This document shows positions 22,870-34,516 of a stretch of DNA of 64,000 bases, piece after piece. The position numbers were made by a program, and so were the translations under genes. The number at the start of each line of letters is the position of its first letter. The first letter of the stretch is position 1. The stretch is from Phanerodontia chrysosporium (lineage: Eukaryota > Basidiomycota > Agaricomycetes > Polyporales > Phanerochaetaceae), in the NCBI GenBank assembly GCA_001910725.1, contig MJGA01000002.1, forward strand, positions 1,798,001 through 1,862,000, read 5' to 3'. Under the pieces are notes generated by a model, which was given only the letters and a program-made list of their open reading frames with translations, was not told the DNA's origin and did not search any database.

Positions 22870-23485
22870 TGTGTTTGCCCGGAAAGAGTCCCGAGGGTCC
22901 TTTGAAATTCACAAGCTGCTGAAGTGAGTTCTCTGGACGCAGAGCGGAACGAGATGCAAGCTCGGTGGAGCAAGAAGTTGGCAGCCCTCCCGCGAACATT
23001 GTTTACACCTGTTTGTCTCCCCGCCGCCCTGCACAGCTGCGCGCACTACGCTACGACATTGTATGCATGGCCTATCTAGGGCTTGGCAATGGCATGGTAT
23101 CACCGCAACGTCCTGGTATTCCATAATACTCCTTCAGGCCCGAGTTGCGCCTCCTGAGAATGTAACCACCCATTAGACCGCTTCCAGCATCCCGTGCCCG
23201 TCCAATATCCTATCAACAGCGAGAGCAGCGTCCACCTGCCGCGTCCTCGGCCATGAGATTCGCAGTCTGAGCGAGCAACGAGGCCGTTCTGCGACACGTC
23301 CGAGCCAAAGTGACAGACATGTCGGCCCTCGGACGCTAGGGTCGCGGCGTGCCATTCAGCGGCCGTTCGGCAGCAACCTATGTCATGTTCAGAGAATAAT
23401 TGCAGCAAGATCGTCAGACAAGACCCACAAATAAGTCTATCTGTGATTAGCGGGAGACATCCAGAGCATTCTGCCAGGGCCCGCA
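22870..23485. other. Intergenic region, SDHAF3 / DUF4604
   Basis: About 615 bp between a minus-strand start and the end of the next minus-strand gene. Minus-strand open frames at 23100-23486 show no family features. Treated as SDHAF3 promoter plus DUF4604 3' region. Confidence 0.5.
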
Positions 23486-24132
23486 CTACGCGTCATCGCC
23501 AAACGACAGCAGCTTTTTCTGGCTCTTCTTCGGCTTCTTGCCGCTCCTTGCTGCCTTGAAGCGGCGACAGCCTCGTCCGCATCATCTCCAGCACTTTCAA
23601 TGACCTTCCGTTTCTTTGATGTCGACTTCGCGCTCGTGCCGCCAGAGGAGAATGACAGGGACTGCGTCTTGGCTTTGGTGGTATCTTTGGCTTTGGTCAC
23701 GGGCTCGCTCCCGCTTGGTGGAGCAGGGACCTCTTCCTTGTCAGGAAGCGGAGGAAGGCCCTTCGCTGTGGACCACGAGGAGGGTGCCCTAAGCATCCGC
23801 AAGTGTCCAAAGCGAGGCATACACGCACCTTTCCGTTTCTCGTTCTCAACCTCCCGCTCGGACAGGTGCTTTCCCTCCTTTAGCACTACGATCTGCGGGG
23901 CCTCGTCGTCCTGATCCTCTTCATCTGCGCTCCCGCGGTCATCGTCGGGACGAGTGGGTATGGGAGGCCTCTTGGGAATCGGCGGGCGGCCGCTCCCGTC
24001 ATACTCGTACTCATCATCCTCGTCGTCGGCAGCGCCAGAGTGCTTGTTCTGCAGCTTCTGCAAGAACGCTGGAATATGGGCCTGGTATGAAAGTTTGTTC
24101 GAGTACTGGTATCGTGTAGGTTCTTTAGACAT
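23486..24132 (-). CDS. DUF4604-family protein, probably nuclear
   Basis: Conserved eukaryotic family of unknown function. The family N-terminus starts at the ATG of MSKEPTRYQYSNKLSYQAHI, followed by PAFLQKLQNKH, an acidic stretch, and VVLKEGKHLSEREVENEKRK. An intron of 63 nt (23828-23766) joins this to AKGLPPLPDKEE, the usual continuation. Lys/Ser-rich, NLS-like sequence (TSKKRKV) follows. The characteristic tail KKSQKKLLSFGDDA ends at the TAG at 23486-23488 but is in a different frame from the KKRKV segment, so a short intron (possibly about 44-50 nt just before the tail) or a frameshift must lie between; read straight on, the frame runs to 23437. N-terminal call firm, last join uncertain. 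Confidence 0.82.
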
Positions 24133-24420
24133 CGTCGCGGATGATGTGGTCGCCCACGGTGCGTTCTCAGAGTGCGCAGGCGCCACCAGGGCTTTGCCTG
24201 ATTAAGGAGGCCCATCAAACAGCAAGTCACGCACGGAAAGATGCAATTCGAGACGGAATTCGAGGACACAGGCAGAAAAGCTATACAAGAAAGCATATAC
24301 TGATAACGAAAGCTATTAGGAGGAGAACCGACAGCATATATAGACCGAGAGCACGAATAGCGTCCGAGTCGGTCTAGGTCCAAGACGGAGGAAGAGAGCG
24401 AAATATAAACTAGCCGTCCC

Positions 24421-25736
24421 TCAGCCGTCGCGAGACCTGACCAAGCTCTTCATGCCTTGACTAATCTTCTTCATGGTCTGCATGAGGCTCGTAAAGTCCT
24501 TGTGGTGCTCGCGATCGTGGTAGATGTATTCTGGGCGCGGACCGCCGACCGTCTTGCTCCGCTGCCTCGAGAGCGCCATCCGCAGCTCGGTTTCTCCGCT
24601 GAGCGAGCACCCGCTCGAAGCGCGGAAGTGGCTGCGGCTCGGGGCCATCGGGAGTAGATCCTTGATGTCCATGTCGTCCTCGTCGGATTCGGAGAGGGGT
24701 GGCTCGGAGGTGACACTCGTCGGCCGCTCGGGCGCGGGCTGACAAGGGCCGGAACCAGACCGTACGGAACCGACGGAGAAGAAGGAGCTGTCTGAGTCCA
24801 ATCGCTTCCTGATGGCGGTGTAAAGAGGCCTTGAGGGAGATCCAAGGCGCGCCGAGACAGCAGCGCGCGGAGGAGAGGAAGTAGGAAAAGATGCCACGGT
24901 ACGTCCCGTGCGCGAACTTTCAGGCGTGGCGGGTCGCAGGTCAATCTTCTCTGATAGAGGGGCTATAGGGAGTGCACCCTTCGAAGACTTGCTTCGCAGG
25001 GACCGCGACGACCGACGCCGAGTGACAGACATCCGTTTGCGCCTGCGCAGGGTCCGAAGTGGACTCGGGGTCGCCCTAGTCTCGCTCTGATCGCCTATGG
25101 AGAATGTGGGAGAGACTGGCGAGGCTGGGGGTGAAGCTGCTTCTACTGCGGATACGATGCTGGATCGTACAAAGACCTTGGCTTTGCCGTTCTAAGATTG
25201 GCAAAGTAAACTGGATTCTCATGTGAAAACAAATAAACGCCACCCACCGTGCGCACCATCCCAGTAGTGGCGTTGAGGGTATAAATCGCCGCGTCTCGGT
25301 TCCTGTGTCGTTTCGCGGCTGGGGGAACTTCTGGCGGAGGGCCTGCCTGGCTGGCAAGAAGTGTCCGTACGATGGCAGCGTTCTTCTCGATCAGACGCAG
25401 CTGCTCCTTTTGCGCGTCGGTGAGAAGTTGGGGTGCGCTGACTCGGCGGCGCGCGGTGGGCGTGTCGCGTATAGAATCGCAGGAGTGTCCACACCATGTG
25501 CAGATAACGCCATGCACGTTAACCGCGGCGCAGCGTCGACACGCGAAGAGGGGACGATTTGAGGGTGCTATTTGCGACGTCGGCATGGATCTCCAGCGGC
25601 GCAACTAGGGCGAAGGTAAGATGTCAGATCTCCAACACAGAGAAAGCCAGCGCACCTTCTTCAGCCATCTCTCTGGACTCTTTGCGATGCGCGTAGGCAT
25701 TCTGATATCTCGCCTCTCGCTATGGTCGGTATCCAT
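24421..25736 (-). CDS. Unknown protein with a Cys4 (CxxC...CxxC) motif and Ser/Arg-rich C-terminus
   Basis: Not recognised. Three exons (25736-25656, 25604-25248, 25191-24421) join in phase 0 to 402 residues, so two long open frames that look like separate genes form one protein. The N-terminus is basic (MPTRIAKSPERWLKKLRRW), then FACRRCAAVNVHGVICTWCG forms a CxxC-x11-CxxC pair that could bind one zinc, followed by a helix-prone segment (DAQKEQLRLIEKNAAIVRTL). The second half is Ser/Pro/Arg-rich (RRRSSRSLRSKSSKG) with an acidic patch (SESDEDDMDIKD), and ends with a Lys/Met-rich region (SLMQTMKKISQGMKSLVR). Intrinsically disordered, possibly nuclear. No similar family was recalled. Confidence 0.7.
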
Positions 25737-26377
25737 CGCGATGTTTGTTAGGAATGGGAAGAAACGCGATGGGGATGACAGATGGAACGGACGAGATATT
25801 CAGCACGCGTGCGATGGCGGTAAGAAGGAAAGGCGGAGGCAGGGTCGCGAGAGGCTGGAACGGTTAATAATGCGGATAAGCATGACAGCTACAAAGGGGG
25901 TTATTACCATCTGGGGCGGAACGAGGCTGACATGCGGGTTGTCCGTGGCCACCTTGGAGTGCTGGAAGCGTGTCCGCCGTCCCCTTCCAGACCCGGATCA
26001 TCTTGCGTATCTGGATTTGGAGGACCGTCAGCCTGTACAGCGAAGCAATGCCGCTCTCACAGCAAGCCATATCCGACACAGTAGCCAAGGCAGTCTCTTC
26101 GACGAAGATGGCGGCGACGGTGAACACGTCGCGCGAGCCGAACCAGTTGAGATTGAGACGCGTGGGAAACGGGAGCGCGGACAACGGCGGGAACTTTGCG
26201 GCTTGAATGAGTGCTCTGGCTTGGTCGGTTTCCTCGGCTTGAGGCTTGAGGCCCTCGCGGAGAATGACAATCGAACCAGCAGAATGGATTAAATCTACAA
26301 ACAATGCAGCCCACAATAAATGCCCCAATCCTCTCGAAACGCGAGTCCGGAGACGCTCTGTTGTACAAGTAAGATCA
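25737..26377. other. Intergenic region with an unassigned minus-strand open frame
   Basis: 641 bp upstream of the Cys4 protein. A minus-strand frame at 25864-26400 reads plausibly as protein (LREGLKPQAEETDQARALIQ, NWFGSRDVFTVAAIFVEE) and may be an unrecognised small gene, but it lacks a convincing start, overlaps the end of the RING gene and shows no known domain. Confidence 0.4.
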
Positions 26378-28037
26378 TCAAACAAACATTGGAAGTGCAC
26401 CTTTATGAGGGTCCATCAACCATTCGTCCTCGCCAGCTGGGAGCACGCTGACATGCTCCAAACCGCAGTCGGGCACTGGACATTTCCAAGTGTGCCTCTG
26501 CCGCCGACTCTTCCGACCCTTCCCTTTCGTGGGGCACCAATGACTTCCGCAACGGAACCTTTGGCACGTCTTAATAACGGCCGCACTGTCCGCGATGTTG
26601 ACGAGACGTCTGCTACCTCCTGAAGCTCTGTTGTGCTCTGAGCAGCCAAACCAGAGTCGCGACCACCGGCAGCTCCACGACGCGGACGTAGACGAGAGCG
26701 AATGGACCCCTCTTCCTGCGAGGGAATGGTGTAGGGTGCTGGGCGATCCACCGCCTTGCCCTTGCCCTTGCGATCAATGACAGGTAATGGTTGCACGTCG
26801 GCTGCCGCGTTGGCCTCCGGCTCCACCTTCACCGTCTCAGCGCATGCCGGCTGCGGTTGCATGAGGTGCGTGATGCATTTGCCATCAAATATGTGACCGC
26901 AGCGGAGTGCCCACAATCTCCGTGTCTTGTTCTCCTCTGCAGACGCCGCCTGTGCCGGAAGGACAAGTGGGTCCATGCATCGTGCACATACGAGGGTGGC
27001 GGTCATGTGAGGAGACGACTGAGAGCTGCTGGAGGCAACCGCCTCATCCTCATCGAGAACAATGACCTTCTTGGATGAAGGCACTGGGACGTTCTCGGAA
27101 GCTTCGGGTTCAGCGAAGTCCCACGTGAAGCCAGGGGGCGGCGTTCCAGGGTGTGTGTACGACGGCTCGTACACAGTGACCTTGGGTTTAGGAAATGGGG
27201 GAGGAGGCATGGCAACGTTCTCGCCGAGAAGCGGAGGCCAGTGGATCTCATGTTCCAGCTGTGCTGCCCAGTGATCCTCGTCATGGTCTTGAGGCCAGGT
27301 CCGGTCTTCCTCCTGGTCCTGATGAGTAGACTGACCGAAGAGGTTGCGGAATATATTTACAATTCCACCAAACGCAGTGGACCGGTGCCCAGGCTGCTCG
27401 CTGCCATAGACAGTTGTCCGGCGAGCGGGCGGCAATGGTGGTTGATGATGGCGTCTCCGATAGGCATCCTCCGCCGCAGCCTGGCGGTTCATGGCGATTA
27501 TGCCACCGCCGAGTCCCATTGACGGTTGGTGATGTGATCGAGGAGCAGCCTGAGGTGCAGGGGCGGGCGCGGGTGCAGGGCTCGACGTGCCGGCCTGTTG
27601 AGTCGTGATTCAAAATCGAAAGGTTGCGAATTCGCTATGATAACCGGTGGCGGGGAGTACCGTGGCTGTCGTCGCGTAATATCGCGGAATGAAGGAAGAC
27701 GTTCGAGAGGCCGCGCAGAACTGGGAATATGAGGGCGTCGAGGAGGTGTGTGGGCTGACGACAGTGTGAGAAAATGTCTCGAACGTCCTGGCAATGACTA
27801 CATACCGAAAAGGCCCCTCTCGACCTCTTCATCACTGTCATAAACTACTATTGGTTCCTGCCCTGTGCTTGTTGAAGGGCCAGCGACAGGTTGTACGGCT
27901 TGTGCGGGACCGGTGTTCATCCGCCGACGTTGGGCTGGACGGGCGTCATCATCGGGGATTGCATCGACATCGATGACCTCCACGGGTCTCGGTCTGCGAG
28001 CAGGGATGGTTTGGCTGGATGTTGAAGCGTCGGGCAT
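26378..28037 (-). CDS. RING-finger protein (probable E3 ubiquitin ligase)
   Basis: Starts MPDASTSSQTIPARRPRPVE with an acidic, Ser-rich SUMO-interaction-like stretch (IVVYDSDEEVERG). Introns near 27796-27731 and 27648-27599 lead into Pro/Ala-rich sequence and the long exon that begins around QAGTSSPAPAP. A RING-like module is LVCARCMDPLVL ... LWALRCGHIFDGKCITHL (Cys-x2-Cys, then Cys-x-His-x5-Cys), with the remaining ligands in the C-terminal segment WKCPVPDCGLEHVSV after a short intron that starts at GTAGCA near 26618. It ends LMDPHKGALPMFV. The split RING with a basic insert between its halves is a type I have seen only in basidiomycete predicted proteins. The acceptor of the last intron is ambiguous, so length (about 470-500 residues) is approximate. 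Confidence 0.75.
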
Positions 28038-28413
28038 CGCGAAGAGTGGCGTGCGCGGCGAGGTTTGTCGTTAGGAGTTCGTCGACCGCGAGAAATGTGG
28101 AAACAACAAAGGCAGCGCCCGCCGCAACGGCGGGGCAACGCGTTCCACAAACATGTACAAACAAGAGCTACTGTACAGTAATCCATATATGGCAATGTCG
28201 TTGTGCTTCACCCCGAAGATTTATCGCTTTCTCTCAACATATTGGACAGCACATCCATGTGTGAATATAGCTCTCCGAAAATGTTCCAAGAGAGCCTTTG
28301 CATCAAGCAAAATGCTGCCGTCTTGACGGGCGTCTGTGAGCAAGCGCTCGCTTTGTGGCGTCACCCGCGCAGTCGAGCTGCCTTCGTCTTTCCTGCAACC
28401 TCTCTGCCTCGCC
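28038..28413. promoter_or_regulatory. Shared divergent promoter, RING protein / YAE1
   Basis: 376 bp between two opposed start codons. No distinct motif stood out. Confidence 0.45.
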
Positions 28414-28989
28414 ATGGACCTCGACGATTCTCCCTGGGACGAGAATGTCAAGTCCCTGCAAGACTCGGAGTGGACAAAGCTCTCTTCTGACTTTGTCAAC
28501 GCCGGCTACCGCGAGGGCATCACAGCCGGCAAGGAAGGAGCACTGCAGGAAGGCTTCGATGAGGGTTTCGCGCAGACCGGCGCACCTCTCGGCCGAAATC
28601 TAGGATTGCTGCGTGGCGTATCCTCTGCTCTCTCAGCCTTTCTGTCCTCCAACGCCGCTCAGGATCTCCCGAAGCGCGACGAGCTCCTGCACGAGGTCCG
28701 CTCGATCTCATCCGCCCTTTCAGACGTCCGGTTTTCGGACATCGTGCCTCCGGACATGCAGGCGATCGAGCATGCGAAGGAGCACATGGAGGACGCGGAG
28801 GATGTGGTCACATCAGAGGAGTTGCAGGAAAAGCGAGACATGGAGAGCTTAGAGGACCTGATGAACCGCATGGGAGCTGCTCCCTCCGCAAAGAAGGCAG
28901 AACGTCCCACGACTGAAGACGTCGTCAAACTCGAGCAACGCCTTCACACACTTGCTCATGCACTGGGCTTGACCGTGCCCTCAACCTAG
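28414..28989 (+). CDS. YAE1-family protein (Yae1/Lto1-type Fe-S delivery adaptor)
   Basis: Yae1 and Lto1 form an adaptor that recruits the CIA machinery to the ABC protein Rli1 for iron-sulfur cluster insertion in the cytosol. A single exon encodes 191 residues. The family repeat of spaced glycines is obvious: FVNAGYREGITAGKEGALQE then GFDEGFAQTGAPLGRNLGLL, starting near residue 23. The rest is helical and acidic with a closing coiled-coil-like segment (DVVKLEQRLHTLAHALGL). The first 20 residues are acidic (MDLDDSPWDENVKSL). Whether it is the Yae1 or Lto1 partner cannot be decided by reading alone; the short N-terminus with DSPWD is more Yae1-like. Confidence 0.85.
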   Translation: MDLDDSPWDENVKSLQDSEWTKLSSDFVNAGYREGITAGKEGALQEGFDEGFAQTGAPLGRNLGLLRGVSSALSAFLSSNAAQDLPKRDELLHEVRSISSALSDVRFSDIVPPDMQAIEHAKEHMEDAEDVVTSEELQEKRDMESLEDLMNRMGAAPSAKKAERPTTEDVVKLEQRLHTLAHALGLTVPST

Positions 28990-29457
28990 CGGGGAGCACT
29001 ACGTTACTTAAGACCGTGTTTCCGCGGGACTCCACTGTTGCAGGAGCTCGTATTCACTTCGTACTGCAGCCACCCTCGGCACACCAAAACATCTTAGGCT
29101 GAATACGAGCCAAGCCGCACCATCACTTGCAGATACCGGATCTCCGTCAAATGGCACCGCTGACGTTGGCGTCACAAATATCTGGGGAGCAGGGGACCGG
29201 TGTTCGTATTAAGACAACAATATTATGCGAATGTATCAAGAAGGGGTGAATCGCTCGGGTGAAGGACTAAGAGAAGCTACTACTCAAAGGTGAAGTCTAA
29301 TGGAGCGACAGGGAGCATATACTCAATACACTGGAATAAACGGGTGGCAAAGTGTGAAAATGAACGATAACTTAGCGCAACATCAAGAAAGGTCCCTGCG
29401 TGGCAGTTGCGGCGGGTCGTACAGGTTCGTGACGGATACAAACGAGCGGGCGGGTGG
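28990..29457. other. Convergent intergenic region, YAE1 / coiled-coil protein
   Basis: 468 bp between two 3' ends. Nothing further seen. Confidence 0.55.
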
Positions 29458-32400
29458 TTACAGCAGGCGGCCGCCGGAAGGGATGTCAGGTAGTTGGGTT
29501 ATTTCGGGAGGCGACATGGTCAGATGCGGAGGGGACGTTGGAGAGTGCGGCGGACTTTGGGCCGAATTAGAGGCGAACGACTGGAATGAAGACGAGGACG
29601 CATGTCGATGCTGTTGCATGGTGATAGTTAGCCGTCCGCCGGTCGTCGATAACCAAGAACTGCTTACAGCTTTGTGAGGAGTGAATTTAGAGATGATACT
29701 CTTCACCCGGTCTCTCCCATGGTGCTTCGAGGACGATGTCGCAGAGGTCGAATCTTCAGAATCGCCAGTAGGGAAGCTGACCACAGCCGGATCGGACTGC
29801 TCATGATTCACCGCACTCTTCCGCCTCACGAAGGAGTTCACCTTCTGCCGGATGCCACCCGACTTGCGTTTGCTGACAGTGCTCATCGCCTTGGGCGAAT
29901 GCGGTGGCTCCAGAGGTTCGTGCGACGCAAACGACTGGTCGTGAGACGCACACGAAGCATCCCCGTGCAGGCTCTGCTGGCTGGAGCTGACGTAGTGCTC
30001 AAAAGTGCTCTTCGAGCTGCGGGCGCCACCACTACCAGCATCACCGGGGGTGCCGTATGGGTGCAGAAAGTGCTGGCTCGCCCGATGACTGAGCTTACTG
30101 CCGTTCAGATTGAGGTAGAGGCTTGTTGGACTAGATTGATCACTGGTAATCGCAGTCGTGCCTGCAAGGAATGTCAGCTCAGAAAAAATGCGGTAAGTGC
30201 GAATATATTACCAGATAACGCACGTCCATGGCCAGGACTCGATCCCACGTCCTGCACATTCTTTAGTGTGTTCTCCAACTCATCCTTCGCCGCCCTCAGC
30301 TCCGCAGCAGACGCCTCTGCATTTTGGAGAGCCCGGGATCTCGCTTCGAGCTCGGCGGTAACCTCCGCCAGCTCGTCGCGCATAGTCTCCATCAGTCTCG
30401 CCATCTCCGCCTTCGCCTTGCGCTCCTCGGCGAGCTCGCTCTCGGCCGAGCTCAGCGACAAGTTCTTCAGGTCGATCTCGGATTGCAGTGTTGTGTTCTG
30501 CGAGGTGAGTTCAGACTTGAGAGACTCCAGCGAGGCGAGGGCGTCCTGCTTGGCAGCCGTCTCCGCAGCGATCGCCTGTTGCAGGTCTTCGAGGGCTTGC
30601 ACCTTCGCATCGAGCTCTGCGCGAAGGCTGGCGATCTCCGTCGATGATTCGGAGCGGGCGATAGCAGAGGAGCTCTCGGCTTGAGCGAGGGTGGCTGCAA
30701 GCTCATCGAGCCTGCCCTGGAGGACTGCCTTCTCGGCCAGCGCTGCAACAAGTTGGTCCTGAGCAGAAACCAGAGATCCCTCCAGCTCCTGGCGAGTTTG
30801 TTGCTCGTGGCTAAGGGAAGACTGGACCGTTCTGAGTGAGTCGGAACGTTCATGCAGTTCAGCAGTAAGATCCTGAACGCGTCGATCATTTTCTGCACGG
30901 AGGGCATCCAGGTCGAGAGAGAGCTGCTCCCTGGCCTTCTCGGCATCGACTGAAGCGGCCTCTGCGGCCTCCAATTTTAGCGACAATGCCTGCAGCTCGC
31001 CCTTCAAGGACGAAATGGCTTCCTCTTGTGCGCGAATCGAAGCTTCCGCAGAGGACTTCGCTTCCTCCAGTTCCCGGGATTTCGTTTGCAGCTCGTCCTC
31101 GAGCGTGGAGACAAGTGCTTCTTGCGCTTGCTGGGCCACCTTCGAGTGGTCCTCGAGGCTGATCAAGGCCTGGGACTTCGCCTCGAGGTCGGCCATCAGA
31201 GAAGCCTTCTCATCTTCCAGATGCCGTAATTTAGCCTCCAGCTCGGCAGTGAGTGATGCCCTTGCCTGCTGTTCTTCAGCGCGCTCTCGCTCGGTCTGTT
31301 CGAGTGCCTGAGTCTTGGATGCGAGCTGACTTGACAATGCGGCCATCGCCTCCTTAACCTCGATCAACTCGTGCTCGACTGCGCTTAGTGCCTGCGCCCG
31401 AGCCTCGAGCTGACCCAACACGGTTTCCTTCTCCTCTCTCACCCGTTCCAACTCCTCTTGCACCACCACCAACCTCTGTCTCTCGCCGCTCAGCTCCTCC
31501 TTGATGCTCTCCAGCTCCTTCACCTTCGCCGCGACCTCAGCGCGATGCCGCTCCGCTTCCTCCGTCGTCTCGCTCCGGAGCTTCTGCACAGTGGCCTCCA
31601 GCACGCCGTACGCGTTGCGCTCGCGCTCCAGCGTCTCGCGCGCCTCGTTTAACGCCTCGCTCTTTTGTCGAATGTCGTCTCGGAGACCGTCGACCACGGC
31701 CGCATGGTCCGCGCGCATCCGTTCCTCGGCTAACGCACGGCTCTGCCGCTCGGCGTCGATCACCGAGACCGCGGTGCGCAGCGAAGACGACTCGACGTCG
31801 AGGCGCTCCTTGAGCTGCGCAACGGCAGCCCGGTGCTCGTCCTGTTCGCTGCTGAGGGCAGCCTCCGCGAGTTCTCGCGCCTTCTCGGCGGTCTCGCGCG
31901 CGGCCTCGGCATCGAGCAGCGCTTTGCGCGTGCTCTCGAGCTCGGCCTTGAGGGAAGCAACTGTCGCATCGAGTTCTTCGCGGATGGACGAAAGAGCTTT
32001 CTCGAGCTCTGCTGAGTTGCGAGATGCCTCTTCGCGTGTCGCCTCGAGAGCTCGGTTCAGCGTGTCAATCTCAGCACGAAGTTGGTCGATGGTCTCCGAT
32101 GACTCCTTACGGAGTTTGGCCAGGGTAGCCTCTAACGCGGCCTTCGCATGGCGCTCTTCCTGCAGCAACAAGTCGGAAGCGGCAAGAGCAGACGATTTCT
32201 CCTCCAGCTCAGCCCTGAGCGCGTCGATCGCTTGGGTGGATTCAGTCTTGAACGTAGCGAGAGACGTCTCCAGCTCCAGGCTCGCCCTCTCGGCACTGTC
32301 TCTCGCGGCCTGAAGATCGACGATAGCCCTAGACTTCTCTTCGAGCTCCGCTTTGAGACCAGAAACAGCACCTTGCATCTCCTCCGCCAGTGCGGCTAGC

Positions 32401-33946
32401 GAGTTCTCCGCCCGCTCCTTCGCCTGCCTGGTCGCCTCCGAAGCAGACTGAGCATCGAGAAGTGCTCTCGCAGATCGCTTGAGCTCAGTCTTCAGGTTCC
32501 CCACCTCCTTGGAGAACTCCGCCTGTATACGATCAAGAGTGGCTGAAATCTCTTCTTTGGCTTGACGTTCGAGGTCTAGCATGTCTTCCAAAGCACGAAT
32601 AGCCTCCGACGTCCTGTCTAGCTCGTTCCGAAGCTCCCGAGCCTTCTGGCTGGAGTCGGTGCGAAGCGCGTCAAGCTCTTCCGAAAGCCGTTGATTATCG
32701 GTTGAAAGTCGTTCTGAAGTAGAAAGAGCACTGTCCAGTTTATCCGAGGTATCCTTGAGCGATGATTCCAGTTCCGAGTTCCGTTCTTGAATAGCATTGA
32801 GGGTCGATGATGTCTGTGTATGCGCTGCCTTTTCTTCGGCCAAGGACTTTTCGGTAGTCGCGAGCGTCCGGCGCGTCTCCTCCAAAGCAGCCTGTGTCTC
32901 CCGAAGCGAACGAGAGGCTTCCTCCAGACGATCTTCCAGCTGCTTAATCTGCACAATAGCTGCCTCGTGCTGCCGCCGCTGTTCTGCAAGAGCCGCATCG
33001 CTCGCCGCAAGTCGTTCTAAGGCATCTGACATAGCCTGTTCATGACTCTTGCGCAGGGTGTCGCCCTCCTGCTTGGCCTTCGATAGCAGCTGTGCTTTCT
33101 CCTCATTGTGCTGAGCAGTAAGGGTGGCGACAGAGAGTGCGAGCTTGTTATTTTCTTCCGTGAGACGCGTGATCGACGCGGAAAGCGTGGCTCGCTCGGC
33201 CTCCAGGGCGGAGAGTGCCTCAGACAAGCGTTCGGAGTTGCGACATTCAGATGAGAGGGAGTTCGAGAGCTGAGACGCTAGCTGACGTTCTCTTTCGAGA
33301 GCCGTCTGTGTTTCCGCTAGTTCCTTGGAAACTGAGCTAAGGGAGGCACGAGCCTGTAGATGGCCCTGTTCGGAGTCTCTTTGGGCGGCTAGCAAGCGGT
33401 CGCGCTCGCCTTCGAGGGCCACTAGCGAAGCTTGCAAAACTTGGCCGCGAGAGGACTGTTCTTCGAGGGCGCGACGAAGACTCGAGAGCTGGTTACCGAG
33501 GTCGTCACGTTCTCTCTCAATGATCTGTATTCGTTCCTCCAGCCCGGACACAATGTGTGCACTCAGGTCGTCGAGTTCGTCGTAACGAGCCTGCCGGGTG
33601 GTCAAGACCTTTCTTCGGATAGCGGCACGGAACGCACCTGTAACTGTTCGTATGTAGCTTGAAGCTTCTCGTAGTCGCTGCGACATTGCTCTATCTCTCG
33701 TTTCGATTCGGCTAGCTGAATGAGAGCACGGAATCCTTCATTATGGAGAGTTGGTGCCGCAGTCTCCTGCTCTTCATCGACCTATGAAGCGCACAACTCG
33801 ATGGAGGAAATACGTCAAGAAAGAAGGCAACATACCACACCATCCTGAGAACCAAGTTCGCTCTCAGAGTCTGTGATATCGCCGCTATGGTCTTCAGTCT
33901 CCTCCGGTGGCGAGTGGCTTCCGAAGCGCTCTAGGAATCCCAGCAT
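29458..33946 (-). CDS. Long coiled-coil protein, 1441 residues
   Basis: Exons 33946-33836, 33781-33638, 33590-30224 and 30161-29458 join in frame. The N-terminus (MLGFLERFGSHSPPEETEDH) is acidic and non-helical. From about residue 50 to 1200 the protein is an almost unbroken run of Leu/Ala/Glu-rich heptads without helix-breaking prolines, with imprecise repeats such as LRAELEEKS, ALEATREEAS and LKAELESTR. The last 240 residues are Ser/His/Pro-rich and basic (STVSKRKSGGIRQKVNSFVR), ending with a Pro/Ser segment. Architecture resembles golgins, spindle-pole or myosin-tail-like tethers, but no motor, GRIP, PACT or membrane segment was seen, so no function is assigned. Opposite-strand frames over this exon are mirror artefacts of the biased codon use. 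Confidence 0.85.
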
Positions 33947-34516
33947 TATATAGAGTATATACCTGGTCACAGGGAGTTTCAACGATCGAATGAGGTTCTG
34001 AAAAAGCTGCACAACGGACCTATTCGATAGACCCTGTCTTCATGGATGGCTCGTTCTGTAGCTATGTAGGACGCGCGGGGGTTCAGCCCGCTGCCGAATG
34101 GAGGTCGTGTGCAGTTCGTTGTCTAGAGATGGCGAGGGAAGAGACAGGGAGCGTCGCGAGGCCGTGAGGATGTACTTTTTTGAGGGAGCGTTCGGGTATA
34201 TGAGTCGCTCTGGAGGAGCTATTAGGGACCGGATGGATTCGCAAAAGTTGAAGGACCGACAACGAAGGGAAGCAGGCCCTCCGCATCAAGCGCCCGCCCG
34301 CCGCGTCGCGAACGAGCCAATCCCCGCACTCGATCATCTGATGCCGGCAATTTCCGGCACTATGGCCCAGCCCAATCCTCCGCCCTTCATTCCAAAGCCA
34401 CCCATCCGTCGCTTGGCCCATGTCCTTTGTTCGCGGTGGCCAATGCGGCCCTCGTCGTCGTATATATCTTTGTCTCCTACCACCACCATCTCCAGAGCCG
34501 CAGTTACTCCTGAGCG
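33947..34516. promoter_or_regulatory. Shared divergent upstream region, coiled-coil protein / zinc-finger-like unknown
   Basis: 570 bp between two start codons. CCAAT occurs at about 34318 and 34440 on the plus strand and TATATATC near 34460, 50-60 bp before the ATG at 34517, is a candidate TATA box for the plus-strand gene. Confidence 0.45.

Noticed and set aside
31501..32313. 270-codon plus-strand frame inside the coiled-coil gene
   Set aside because: It is the mirror of Leu/Glu/Ala codons on the coding strand, giving Ser/Arg/Ala repeats; typical opposite-strand artefact.
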